A stretch of 64,000 bases of DNA from Arcicella rigui (GTDB lineage: Bacteria; Bacteroidota; Bacteroidia; Cytophagales; Spirosomataceae). Where the stretch lies: NCBI RefSeq assembly GCF_034929435.1, contig NZ_JAYFUM010000020.1:1-64000 (forward strand), written 5' to 3'. Numbering within the stretch: the first letter of the stretch is position 1; the number at the start of each line of letters is the position of its first letter. The notes under the pieces were generated by a model, which ran no database searches, had not been told where the DNA came from, and worked only from the letters and a program-made list of their open reading frames with translations. Both the position numbers and the translations under genes were made by a program. This document shows, one piece after another, positions 41,094 through 49,600 of this stretch.

Positions 41094-44000
41094 TTAATTT
41101 ACTTCATCCATTGCTTGCTCTTCTGCCATCTTCGATTCTTCGGTTTTATAGGTTTTATTTGAAATAAAAGTATAAACCGCAGGAATTACCAACAAAGTCA
41201 GAATCAATGAGAATAAAATTCCACCTACTACCACAGTACCCAGTGGAATACGACTTGTTGAGGCTGCACCCAAACTTAAAGCAATAGGTAAAGCTCCCAA
41301 AGATGTCGCTAAACTGGTCATTAAAATAGGACGTAAACGCTGTGCGGCAGCTTCTACTACGGCATCAATTCTGGAATAACCTTCGGCTCGTTTATGGTTG
41401 GCAAATTCTACAATCAAAATACCGTTTTTCGTTACCAGACCAATCAACATAATCATCCCGATTTGTGAGAAGATATTCAAAGTTTGTCCAAATATCCAAA
41501 GACTTCCCAATGCACCAGCCAAAGCCAAAGGCACAGTAATCATAATTGTGAATGGGTCTTTGAAACTTTCAAATTGTGCTGCTAATAACAAGTAAATCAA
41601 CGTAAGTGCTAAACCAAAAGCAAAAGCTGTATTTGACGAACTTTCAGAATAATCTCTTGAAGGCCCACTCAAAGCCGTTTGGAACGATTTGTCTAATACT
41701 TTATCCGCAATGGCTTGCATGGCTTTTACGCCATCGCCAATGGTTTTTCCTTCTGCCAAGGAAGCCGATACAGTAGCCGATTTCAAACGGTTGAAATGGA
41801 ATAGAGTAGAAGGATTACTACTTTCTTCCAATTTCACTACGGCACTTAAAGGGATTCTTTCGCCACGAGTATTAGTTACGTACAGATTTGTAATATCAAT
41901 CGGTTGCGTTCTGTCTTTACGTTCTACTTGTGCGGTTACTTCGTACTGACGACCATTCATTGAGAAATACGCTAAACGTCTTCCGCTGAATGCTCCTTGC
42001 ACGGCTGCTACTACATCTTGTGTTGTTAAAGCCAAATCTTTGATTTTAATGCGGTCGAAAGTCATTAAAATTTCAGGCTTATTGAACTTCAAGTTTACGT
42101 CAACGTTTTGGAAAGTTTTATCACTTCTTGCTTCTTCCAAAAACTTAGGAATCGCTTCTTTAATTTTATTGAAATCAATATTTTGTAATACAAATTGTAC
42201 TGGCAAACTTCCTCTTGAACCCAAACCTACCGAAATCGTTTGTTCTTGAATAGCAAATACACGAGCATTGTTAAATTTACTCATTTTTTTGTTGAGCATT
42301 TTCGCAAGCTCGTCTTGGCTTCGAGTACGTTCCTCTGGATTTACCAAACCAACACGTGCCGCAGAGGAGTTTGTACCTCCGTTTCCACCAAAACCCGGTA
42401 CAGCATTAAATACAAAATCTTTTTCTGGAATTGAATCATTTAAAAAATTCGTAACATCGTCCGACACTTTTTGTGTAAACAAGTAACTTGAACCTTCGGC
42501 AGTACTTACGGTAAAACGAATACTGCTTTTATCTTCCATCGGAGCAATTTCACTTTGTAAGTTTTTGCTTGAAAGCCAAATCAAAACGCCACAAACCAAT
42601 ACAATTACCCAAGCCATCCAGCGTACTTTCATAAAACCTTGAAGAATACTCTTATAGCCACTTTCCATTCCTGTAAAGAAAGGTTCAGTTTTGTCATAAA
42701 GCCAGCCGTGTCCTGCTTTTTTACGAGTTAAATAGACGTTCAGTACAGGCGTTATCGTCAATGACACAAAGGCGGAAATCAGTACTGCACCTGCTACCAC
42801 AATACCAAATTCACGGAAAAGTCTTCCTACGAAACCTTCTAAGAAAATCACAGGTAAAAACACCACCGCCAAAGTCAATGAAGTAGAAATTACAGCAAAG
42901 AAGATTTCTTTACTTCCTTCCAAAGCAGCTTTCCGAATCGGTAGCCCTTGCTCTAATTTTCGGAAAATATTTTCGGTAACAACGATACCGTCATCCACCA
43001 CAAGCCCTGTTGCTAATACAATTCCAAGTAAGGTCAATACATTTATCGTAAATCCACAAATGTACATTACGAAGAAAGTAGCAATCAACGAGATAGGAAT
43101 ATCTATCAAAGGACGAATCGCAATCAACCAGTTTCTAAAGAAGAAGAAAATAACTAAAACCACTAAGCCAAAAGAAATAATCAAGGTTTCTTCTACTTCT
43201 TCCAAAGAACGGCGAACGTTCTTTGTATTATCAATCAATAATTTAAACTGAATATCGGATTTATTTTCACGTTCAATTTCAGCCAAACGCTTATTAAATT
43301 CATCTGCGATTTTGATATAATTTGCACCGGGTTGTGGCGTTACCGCCAAACCTACTGCTGGAACACCGTTGTATTTCCAACTTTGCTCTAAGTTTTCAGC
43401 ACCCAATTCTACGCCAGCAATATCGCCCAAACGCACAATACCTGTATTACTTTCACGAATAATTAAATCACGGAATTGTTGTTCGCTCGTAAGTCTTCCT
43501 AAGGCACGAATCGTCATTTCGGTATTACTTCCATAGATTTTACCTGCTGGTAATTCTACGTTTTCACGAGCCAAAGCTGTTTGAATATCCGTAAACGACA
43601 AACCATAAGCATTCATGCGGTCGGGTTTTAGCCAAATACGCATCGAGTAACGTTTTTGTCCTAAAATGTTCACCCCACTTACATCATTAATGGTTTGAAA
43701 GCGTTGTTGAAGTACGTTTTCGGCATAATCACTCAGTTCAAGCAAGCCTTTAGTTCTACTCTGAATCGCCAAAAGTAGAATAAAATCACTGTTGGCATCT
43801 GCTTTTGAAACCACAGGCGGAGCGTCAATGTCTTGTGGCAAGTTTCTTACCGCCTGAGCTACCTTGTCTCGCACATCACTGGCGGCAGCTTCTAACTGAA
43901 CATCTAAGTTAAATTCTACTGTAATAGAACTACTTCCGAGCGTACTTGATGAAGTAATCGAACGAATCCCCGGAATACCGTTGATTTGCTTTTCGAGTGG

Positions 44001-44195
44001 TTCTGTAATCTGATTTTCAATAATATCTGGGTTCGCACCAGTATATGAAGTTCGCACCGTAACGATGGGCGGGTCAATGGCTGGGTAATCTCGTACTGCT
44101 AAAAATGAAAACCCTACTACTCCAAAAAGGATAATTAGGATGTTCATTACCGTAGCAAATACGGGTCTTTTTAGAGATAATTCTGAAATATTCAT
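41094..44195 (-). CDS. RND-family efflux pump permease (AcrB/MexB type)
   Basis: A 1033-residue inner-membrane transporter that uses the proton gradient. It begins MNISELSLKRPVFATVMNILII and carries the duplicated layout of twelve membrane helices with two large periplasmic loops. Proton-relay residues are in the TM4 segment IVLATGLVVDDGIVVTENIFR (the DD pair). GLVTKNGILIVEFAN in TM10 region and RPILMTSLATSLGALPIA follow. Length fits the HAE1 group. It is the middle gene of a membrane fusion protein, permease, TolC operon. Substrate is not predictable. Confidence 0.96.
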   Translation of the reverse strand: MNISELSLKRPVFATVMNILIILFGVVGFSFLAVRDYPAIDPPIVTVRTSYTGANPDIIENQITEPLEKQINGIPGIRSITSSSTLGSSSITVEFNLDVQLEAAASDVRDKVAQAVRNLPQDIDAPPVVSKADANSDFILLLAIQSRTKGLLELSDYAENVLQQRFQTINDVSGVNILGQKRYSMRIWLKPDRMNAYGLSFTDIQTALARENVELPAGKIYGSNTEMTIRALGRLTSEQQFRDLIIRESNTGIVRLGDIAGVELGAENLEQSWKYNGVPAVGLAVTPQPGANYIKIADEFNKRLAEIERENKSDIQFKLLIDNTKNVRRSLEEVEETLIISFGLVVLVIFFFFRNWLIAIRPLIDIPISLIATFFVMYICGFTINVLTLLGIVLATGLVVDDGIVVTENIFRKLEQGLPIRKAALEGSKEIFFAVISTSLTLAVVFLPVIFLEGFVGRLFREFGIVVAGAVLISAFVSLTITPVLNVYLTRKKAGHGWLYDKTEPFFTGMESGYKSILQGFMKVRWMAWVIVLVCGVLIWLSSKNLQSEIAPMEDKSSIRFTVSTAEGSSYLFTQKVSDDVTNFLNDSIPEKDFVFNAVPGFGGNGGTNSSAARVGLVNPEERTRSQDELAKMLNKKMSKFNNARVFAIQEQTISVGLGSRGSLPVQFVLQNIDFNKIKEAIPKFLEEARSDKTFQNVDVNLKFNKPEILMTFDRIKIKDLALTTQDVVAAVQGAFSGRRLAYFSMNGRQYEVTAQVERKDRTQPIDITNLYVTNTRGERIPLSAVVKLEESSNPSTLFHFNRLKSATVSASLAEGKTIGDGVKAMQAIADKVLDKSFQTALSGPSRDYSESSSNTAFAFGLALTLIYLLLAAQFESFKDPFTIMITVPLALAGALGSLWIFGQTLNIFSQIGMIMLIGLVTKNGILIVEFANHKRAEGYSRIDAVVEAAAQRLRPILMTSLATSLGALPIALSLGAASTSRIPLGTVVVGGILFSLILTLLVIPAVYTFISNKTYKTEESKMAEEQAMDEVN

Positions 44196-44255
44196 GAATA
44201 TTGATGATTAAATTCCTTTCTGCTTTTAGGCAGAGAAGTAATTTTTTTATGAATG

Positions 44256-44345
44256 ATTTGCTTTAAGCCCTAAGCATTAGGCAAAATGTCTCTTTTTCAT
44301 AATAAAGCATATTTATTTTTGCTTATTGCTTACAGCTTAAAGCAT
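44256..44345. repeat. GCTTTAAGC/GCAAAAT family hairpin inside the RND operon
   Basis: GCTTTAAGCCCTAAGCATTAGGC...AAAAT and TTTTTGCTTATTGCTTACAGCTTAAAGC form an imperfect stem. It lies in the 187-base gap between the fusion-protein and permease genes, so it may lower read-through or stabilise mRNA ends. Confidence 0.6.
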
Positions 44346-44382
44346 TAAAATTAATTTGCATCATTACTTAAAAGAGTATTAA

Positions 44383-45438
44383 TTACAGGTCTTTCTTTAC
44401 GCTTCTTACCTTAACAGGTTTATCAGGACGAGCAAACAAAACGCCATCTACTACCACAGAATCTCCTTCGCTTAGTCCGCTTGTTATGGCTACAACACCT
44501 TCTTTTCTTACACCTGTTTCTACCACTACATAATTGGCTTTTCCGTCTTTTACAATCACCAATTTTTTATCTTTATCGTCTGGAATAATCGCATTGGTAG
44601 GAATTAAAATACTATTTTGAGAAGCACCTGCACCAAAATATACTTTGGCAAATGTACCAGGATTGGCAGTACAGTTCGACAACAATGCACGAATCAATAA
44701 ATTACGAGTAGTTTGGTTTACTTGTGGTTCACGGGCAATTACCAAGGCTTTGCAACGAGTATCTTTTTGTCCTTCGACTTCTACTTCTACCACAGAACCT
44801 TTACGAATTACTGAGGCGTATTCTTCTGGAATGGTAAAATCAACTTTTAATTTATTCACTTGCTGAATAGTAGCCACAATCGTTGTAGGTGAAATATATG
44901 CCCCTTGGCTAATCTGACGCAAACCCAAAACACCACTGAAAGGAGCTTTCAATACTGTCTTTTCGATTAATACTTGTGTATAAGCCAAATCAGCTTTTAG
45001 GCTATTTACTTGATTCAAGGCAGTATCATACTCGCCCTGACTAATGCCATTGACAGATAGTAATTTAGCCAAACGTTTTTCAGTTTTTTCGGCTAATTCA
45101 AGTTGTACTTTGGTTTTGCTGAGTTGAGCCTGTAAATCGGCATCATTGATTTTGGCTAAAATTGTTCCTTGAGCAACGGTTGTTCCTTCAGGAATGTTGA
45201 GGTAAGTAACTCGTCCGCTTACTTCTGGATGCAATTCTACAAATTCATTGGCTACAATCGAGCCATTGGCTTCTATCGTAGAACTGATACTTTGTTTTTT
45301 GGCAATTACCACGTCCACAATTGCGGGCTGGTCTTCTTTCTTATTAGAATCTTGCTTTTTTTTACTGTGGCAACCTGACAATGCTAAACAGATTGAAGCC
45401 CCAACTGACAACATCGAGAGAGTATTCTTTTGCTTCAT
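44383..45438 (-). CDS. RND efflux membrane fusion lipoprotein
   Basis: A 351-residue periplasmic adaptor with a lipoprotein signal MKQKNTLSMLSVGASICLALSGC (lipobox LSGC). The biotinyl-lipoyl-like half-motifs are VELHPEVSGRVTYLNI... and TVLKAPFSGVLGLRQISQGAYISP, around a helical hairpin (QLSKTKVQLELAEKTEKRLAKLL). A beta-barrel domain follows (KVDFTIPEEYASVI). It bridges the RND permease and TolC. It is the first gene of the three-gene minus-strand operon. Confidence 0.93.
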   Translation of the reverse strand: MKQKNTLSMLSVGASICLALSGCHSKKKQDSNKKEDQPAIVDVVIAKKQSISSTIEANGSIVANEFVELHPEVSGRVTYLNIPEGTTVAQGTILAKINDADLQAQLSKTKVQLELAEKTEKRLAKLLSVNGISQGEYDTALNQVNSLKADLAYTQVLIEKTVLKAPFSGVLGLRQISQGAYISPTTIVATIQQVNKLKVDFTIPEEYASVIRKGSVVEVEVEGQKDTRCKALVIAREPQVNQTTRNLLIRALLSNCTANPGTFAKVYFGAGASQNSILIPTNAIIPDDKDKKLVIVKDGKANYVVVETGVRKEGVVAITSGLSEGDSVVVDGVLFARPDKPVKVRSVKKDL

Positions 45439-45750
45439 ATTTTATATGTATGAGTAATATTTTCCACTTTTTTCTATAAAGGTACTTTATATTGAATTTC
45501 CTATTGTCCCGATTTACTTCTGAATCTTTAGATATTTCGACTAACTTACCTATTTTATAGATAAGAGGTTTAATTAATCCAATTAACTACCTGTTTAGAG
45601 GCTAAAATTTTGAAAAACAAAATACTTTAAATCCTTTTAAGCCAGCCGCTAACCATTCTTCACAAATTGGAATATCCTAAGTGGCTTTTGCTCAAATTAG
45701 CCTCATCAATCTGAACAATCTCGTTCGGATTTCAACCAAAAACTACAAAA
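45439..45750. other. divergent intergenic region between the efflux operon and the SPFH gene
   Basis: 312 bases without a credible gene. On the minus strand TACCTTTA (45477-45484) is one base off TAnnTTTG and could start the efflux operon. No repeat or strong hairpin was seen. Confidence 0.3.
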
Positions 45751-47637
45751 ATGGACTTTCCTATTACCACCATCATCAGCATTGCCATTCCTGTGCTTTG
45801 CTTGATTTTTTACAAATTCACTTTTCGCTTATTAGGAATTATCATTATTCCAGAAGACAAAATCGGTTTAGTCACGAAGAAATTTGTCTTGTTTGGCGAT
45901 AAAAAATCTCTCCCCGAAGGACGAATCATCGCCACTGAAGGCGAAGCTGGTTATCAAGCAAAACCTTTAGCACCGGGTATTTACTTCTGGTATTGGATTT
46001 GGCAATACGACATTACGCTTCAATCGCTGACCATTATTCCGACGGGTAAAATTGGTTTGATTTTAGCCAAAGATGGTAAAGAACTTGAAACTGGGTCTAT
46101 TTTAGCCAGAAAAATCGAATGTGATGGTTTCCAAGATACGGAATCTTTTTTAAAAAACGGCGGAAGAAAAGGACGACAAACAGCCATTATTACGGCTGGT
46201 TCGTACAGAATCAATACTTTTTTGTTTGAAGTTGTTATTACTGACATTACCGAAATCCATGAAAACATGGTTGGGATTATTACCACGATGGACGGTGCTT
46301 CTATTGAAGCTGGACAAATTGCTGGTAAGTCAATTGAAGGTCATAATAATTTCCAAGATGCCGACGCATTCTTGAGTAAAGGAGGAAATAAAGGTTTACA
46401 GCAACAAGTAATTTTAGCAGGTTCGTACAACTTGAATCCGTGGTTTGTGAAAGTTGAAGAAATTCACATGACCGAAATTCCGATTGGTCACGTTGGCGTA
46501 GTGATTTCTTATGTGGGTGAAGAAGGCGTAGATCTGAGTGGGACAGAATTTAAACATGGAAATATTGTTGCCAAAGGCTTCAAAGGCGTTTGGGCAGAAG
46601 CTCTTGGTCCGGGGAAATATCCTGTAAATACTTATGTACAGAAAATAGAAATTGTGCCTACAACCAACTTAGTGTTGAACTGGGCAAGTGCAAGATCAGA
46701 GTCGCATCAATTGGATAAAAATCTGTCAACGATTACGGTTCGTTCAAAAGATGGTTTCCCTTTCAATTTGGATGTTTCGCAGATTATTCACATTCCCAAT
46801 TACGAAGCTCCAAAGGTAATTGCTCGTTTCGGGAATATGAACAATCTTGTCAGCCAAGTACTTGAGCCAACGATTGGTAATTATTTTAGAAACTCCGCTC
46901 AAGATTCAGATGTAATTTCCTTTTTAGGCTCAAGAAAGGAACGTCAGGAAACAGCCAGACGCTACATTGGCGAAGTACTTTCGCAATATAATGTAAACGC
47001 TGTGGATACTTTGATTGGTGATATTGTTCCGCCAGAATCTTTGATGAAAACTTTGACTGATAGAAAATTAGCCGAAGAACAAAAAGTGACTTATGAAACC
47101 CAGAAAATGGCACAGGAAACTCGCCAAGCTTTGGAAAAAGAAACAGCAATTGCCGATATTCAAAAAGATATTGTAAAAGCCGACCAAGGTGTTGTGATTG
47201 CAGAAAGAGTAGCCGATGCTTCGGTGAAAAAAGCACAAGGTGAAGCCCAAAGTTTGAAATTGCAAGCAGGAGCAGAAGCAGAAAGAGTAAGAGTACAAGC
47301 CAGTGCGGAGTCTGAAAGAATTAAGTTAATTGCCAATGCCGAAGCCGAAAAAATCAGTAAAACGGGTACTGCCGAAGCTGAGAAAATTTTAGCGATTGGT
47401 AAAGCCGATGCAGAAGCCTACAAATTGGCTGTTTCGGCAATGGGCGAAGGCAACTTTACACAATTGAAAATCACCGAAAGTATTGGTAAAGAGAAAATAA
47501 AAGTAATGCCTGATATTTTAATTACAGGTGGCTCGAACGACCAAAACGGAGCTTTGAGTGGCTTATTGGGCTTGAAATTGATGGAAGAAGTAGCTAAAAA
47601 AGCTGATAAAGTAGTTACGGAAACCCCAAAAGAATAA
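45751..47637 (+). CDS. flotillin-like SPFH protein with duplicated vault-like repeats
   Basis: A 628-residue membrane-associated scaffold. An N-terminal hydrophobic stretch (about 6-32) anchors it. Residues 33-290 contain two or three related blocks with the pattern G.ILA..I...G.F.D...FL..GG.KG.Q...I.AGSY.IN.F.F.V, followed by PIGHVGVVISYVGEEG, which resembles the repeats of major vault protein. An SPFH domain follows (GFPFNLDVSQIIHIPNYEAPKVIARFG). From about 430 to 580 is a long Ala/Glu-rich coiled coil (KKAQGEAQSLKLQAGAEAER) and the tail ends with GALSGLLGLKLMEEVAKKA. Likely oligomeric at the inner membrane; role unknown. Confidence 0.85.
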   Translation: MDFPITTIISIAIPVLCLIFYKFTFRLLGIIIIPEDKIGLVTKKFVLFGDKKSLPEGRIIATEGEAGYQAKPLAPGIYFWYWIWQYDITLQSLTIIPTGKIGLILAKDGKELETGSILARKIECDGFQDTESFLKNGGRKGRQTAIITAGSYRINTFLFEVVITDITEIHENMVGIITTMDGASIEAGQIAGKSIEGHNNFQDADAFLSKGGNKGLQQQVILAGSYNLNPWFVKVEEIHMTEIPIGHVGVVISYVGEEGVDLSGTEFKHGNIVAKGFKGVWAEALGPGKYPVNTYVQKIEIVPTTNLVLNWASARSESHQLDKNLSTITVRSKDGFPFNLDVSQIIHIPNYEAPKVIARFGNMNNLVSQVLEPTIGNYFRNSAQDSDVISFLGSRKERQETARRYIGEVLSQYNVNAVDTLIGDIVPPESLMKTLTDRKLAEEQKVTYETQKMAQETRQALEKETAIADIQKDIVKADQGVVIAERVADASVKKAQGEAQSLKLQAGAEAERVRVQASAESERIKLIANAEAEKISKTGTAEAEKILAIGKADAEAYKLAVSAMGEGNFTQLKITESIGKEKIKVMPDILITGGSNDQNGALSGLLGLKLMEEVAKKADKVVTETPKE

Positions 47638-47663
47638 GAAAAATAAAACAGAACAGTATTCCC

Positions 47664-47694
47664 CAAAACCCGTGAGAATTTCTTGCGGGTTTTG
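47664..47694 (+). terminator. terminator of the SPFH gene
   Basis: CAAAACCCG pairs with CGGGTTTTG around a 13-base loop, followed by TTTTTG. It begins 26 bases after the stop codon. Confidence 0.75.
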
Positions 47695-47719
47695 TTTTTG
47701 TAGGTTATATAACGGTAAA

Positions 47720-47773
47720 ACGAGTTTCCAACTCGTAAAAATTATCAATTGTATAGACGAGTTGGAAACTCGT
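47720..47773. repeat. pair of inverted GTTGGAAAC hairpins
   Basis: ACGAGTT-tcc-AACTCGT (47720-47736) is followed 20 bases later by its exact reverse complement ACGAGTT-gga-AACTCGT (47757-47773). Each half is also a hairpin by itself. The core matches 25199-25213, where the arms changed in a paired way. Confidence 0.8.
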
Positions 47774-47833
47774 CCTACTTTCAATTTCATGCTTTTGTCA
47801 GAGTGTCAAAGTCTAATGGTATGGGAAGCAAAG

Positions 47834-47938
47834 TACACAAATAAAAAATAAAATGCCTTGTATTTTTGCATTGTAACATTGCTTATGCAAGTCGTAGTGT
47901 AGGAATATTACGCCCGAGTGAGGAGCTTAATTATTACT
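47834..47938. repeat. direct repeat R1, copy a
   Basis: Shares most of its sequence with 48673-48771 (words TACAC.AATAAA, GCCTTGTATTTTTG, AACATTGCTTA, AGTGTAGGAA, TACGCC). It contains a short hairpin at AGTGTAGGAATATTA. It lies on the 3' side of the gene at 47953-48573. Confidence 0.75.
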
Positions 47939-47952
47939 TGCTATTGTTATCA

Positions 47953-48573
47953 TTAGTCTGGTTTAATACCTGTTATGCTATATTCTATTCCAACTTTTTT
48001 AAACAAATCAAAAAGCATATTTAATTTTTGGTCGCACATATCGCCTAATGAAATTTTATCTGAACTTGTTCTTGCCTTATGACATTCAAAGCAAATTTCA
48101 ATAAAATCAACTATTTCACCATTATTGTCTAAAAACAATATCGCATTTCTTGGATTGTAACAAGCTGTTTCAATATTTACATGAATTGACCCTCTAAAAC
48201 CATAGTTATAAAATATGTCAGTTAGTTTGTCAACCTCTAAATAGGTGAGTGTTTTAACCTCTGTAAGTTTTGAATAAAGCATTCTGTCATTAATTCTGGG
48301 AAAACTATCTTGCTGAATAATCTCTTTATCAAGTAAATAAAAATCTCCTTCAAATGAAGCAAACTGTATTTTTGATGATACATTAAATGGATACCTTTTA
48401 AGACGAGACGTTAAAGATGTATATTTTTTCTTGATACAATTGTGATTGCGTTCTTCTTCATCCATCGCTTTTTGTGTCCATGTGCGAGGTCGTGCTTTAG
48501 CAAAACTGTTTTTTTGTCCGTTAACAGTGTGTATCAAAGTAAAAAAGAATATGAATATTATAAGTCTTACCAT
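47953..48573 (-). CDS. exported protein of unknown function
   Basis: A 206-residue protein with a signal peptide (MVRLIIFIFFFTLIHTVNG before QKN). The mature part is soluble and contains KLTDIFYNYGFRGSIHVNIE, ACYNPRNAILFLDNNGEIVDFIEICFECHKARTSSD and a helical end with CDQKLNMLFDLFKKVGI. The cluster of cysteines (ETACYN, EICFECHKA, DMCDQ) is notable and might bind metal or form disulfides. I do not recognise a named family. Copies of repeat R1 bracket it on both sides. Confidence 0.7.
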   Translation of the reverse strand: MVRLIIFIFFFTLIHTVNGQKNSFAKARPRTWTQKAMDEEERNHNCIKKKYTSLTSRLKRYPFNVSSKIQFASFEGDFYLLDKEIIQQDSFPRINDRMLYSKLTEVKTLTYLEVDKLTDIFYNYGFRGSIHVNIETACYNPRNAILFLDNNGEIVDFIEICFECHKARTSSDKISLGDMCDQKLNMLFDLFKKVGIEYSITGIKPD

Positions 48574-48602
48574 AAAATTTTTAGAGTAAGTTGTTTACCT
48601 TA

Positions 48603-48771
48603 CTTGGCGTAGTGTTTTACTACCTCAGTGTGTCAGGCATTCTTAGAATACAACGAATAATAGTACAGCAGGTACACGAATAAATTGCCTTGTATTTTTG
48701 TAATGGAACATTGCTTACTCATTGACGAAGTGTAGGAACACTACGCCAAGCGAGGATTAAATTATTCTTTT
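48603..48771. repeat. direct repeat R1, copy b, with an added inverted arm
   Basis: 48673-48771 matches R1 copy a. In addition CTTGGCGTAGTGTT at 48603-48616 is the exact reverse complement of 48737-48750 inside the repeat, so this copy can fold into a large stem. Confidence 0.75.
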
Positions 48772-48862
48772 TAATAACAAGTATTTCGATAATTGGCGTG
48801 TGGCTAACGCACGTGTTGTTGGTCTTGGCGACCCCGTGAAAACACCAACAATGGCAGAAAAA
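48762..48862. repeat. direct repeat R2, copy a
   Basis: The 62-base core 48762-48823 matches 49507-49568 at 60 positions. It contains GGCGTGTGGCTAACGCACGTG and is followed by a second shared piece AACACCAACAATGGCAGAAA that can pair with TTGTTGGT in the core. Confidence 0.88.
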
Positions 48863-48900
48863 CTAAAACTTATAATGTATAAATATAAGGCAACATTTGC

Positions 48901-49446
48901 TTACATTTTTAGTTCAATACTTTTTATAATTCTCTCAATGTCATTGGCTTCAAGACCAATAGATTGTGTCGAAATAATAGTTATGTAGTATTTATCCAAT
49001 TCAAAGCTATAAATTTTTTGTTTGTAGTCAATACCATTTTTAGGTCTTATGCTTTCCCAAAACCAACATTTTTTACCTTTGAAAGTAATATTCGTTTTTG
49101 CTGAAACTTTACAGGATTTCATGGTACTTTCATAATTTTTTTGGACGTACTCGTTAAATTCTGTCCAGCCACCTTGTTGGGACATTTCATCAGAATTTAT
49201 GGCAACAATACTTAAATTCTGCACGTGTGCGTCCTTTGGAAATTCTTGATAAAATTTATCGTCTTTGGGAATAAGTGATATTGTCAGCCAAAGATTGTTC
49301 TCTTTTTTATCCTTATAAATAGTTATCCAACTTTCTGGAATAGTAAGTTTGATATAGTCATTTTGGTAAACCCTTTCACCAGTTTTGCAACTTGTAAAAA
49401 TCAGGAAAATGGAAAATACAAGAGTGAAATAAAATGTTTTTATCAT
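48901..49446 (-). CDS. lipoprotein of unknown function
   Basis: A 181-residue lipoprotein with signal MIKTFYFTLVFSIFLIFTSC (lipobox FTSC, C20). The mature part begins KTGERVYQNDYIKLTIPESWITIYKD and continues with a mixed alpha/beta pattern ending YYITIISTQSIGLEANDIERIIKSIEL. This resembles the general PsbP/DcrB-like 'IPESW...' fold of small lipoproteins, but I make no firm family call. It is bracketed by the two copies of repeat R2. Confidence 0.7.
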   Translation of the reverse strand: MIKTFYFTLVFSIFLIFTSCKTGERVYQNDYIKLTIPESWITIYKDKKENNLWLTISLIPKDDKFYQEFPKDAHVQNLSIVAINSDEMSQQGGWTEFNEYVQKNYESTMKSCKVSAKTNITFKGKKCWFWESIRPKNGIDYKQKIYSFELDKYYITIISTQSIGLEANDIERIIKSIELKM

Positions 49447-49506
49447 GCTATCTTTTATAAATTTCTAATGTTAAATTAGTCCAGAATTAGTCTCAAACTG
49501 GTTAAG

Positions 49507-49591
49507 TTATTCTTTTTAGTAACAAGTATTTCGATAATTGGCGTGTGGCTTACGCACGTGTTGTTGGTGAAAAAACACCAACAACGGCGGA
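49507..49591. repeat. direct repeat R2, copy b
   Basis: Second copy of R2 (core 49507-49568), followed by a perfect hairpin TTGTTGGTG-aaaaaa... with CACCAACAA. It lies just past the stop of the Shedu-like gene. Confidence 0.88.
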
Positions 49592-49600
49592 AATACTCAT

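Noticed and set aside
45681..45902. Open frame overlapping the start of the SPFH gene
   Set aside because: Different frame from a strong gene, no motif and no promoter.
48800..48988. Plus-strand open frame across repeat R2
   Set aside because: It begins inside the repeat and is antisense to the lipoprotein gene's end.
47834..49591. Integron cassette array with attC sites
   Set aside because: The repeats contain GTGGCTAACGC and GTTGTTGG words but not the paired RYYYAAC and GTTRRRY core sites, and no integrase gene is in the window. Kept only as a cassette-like observation.
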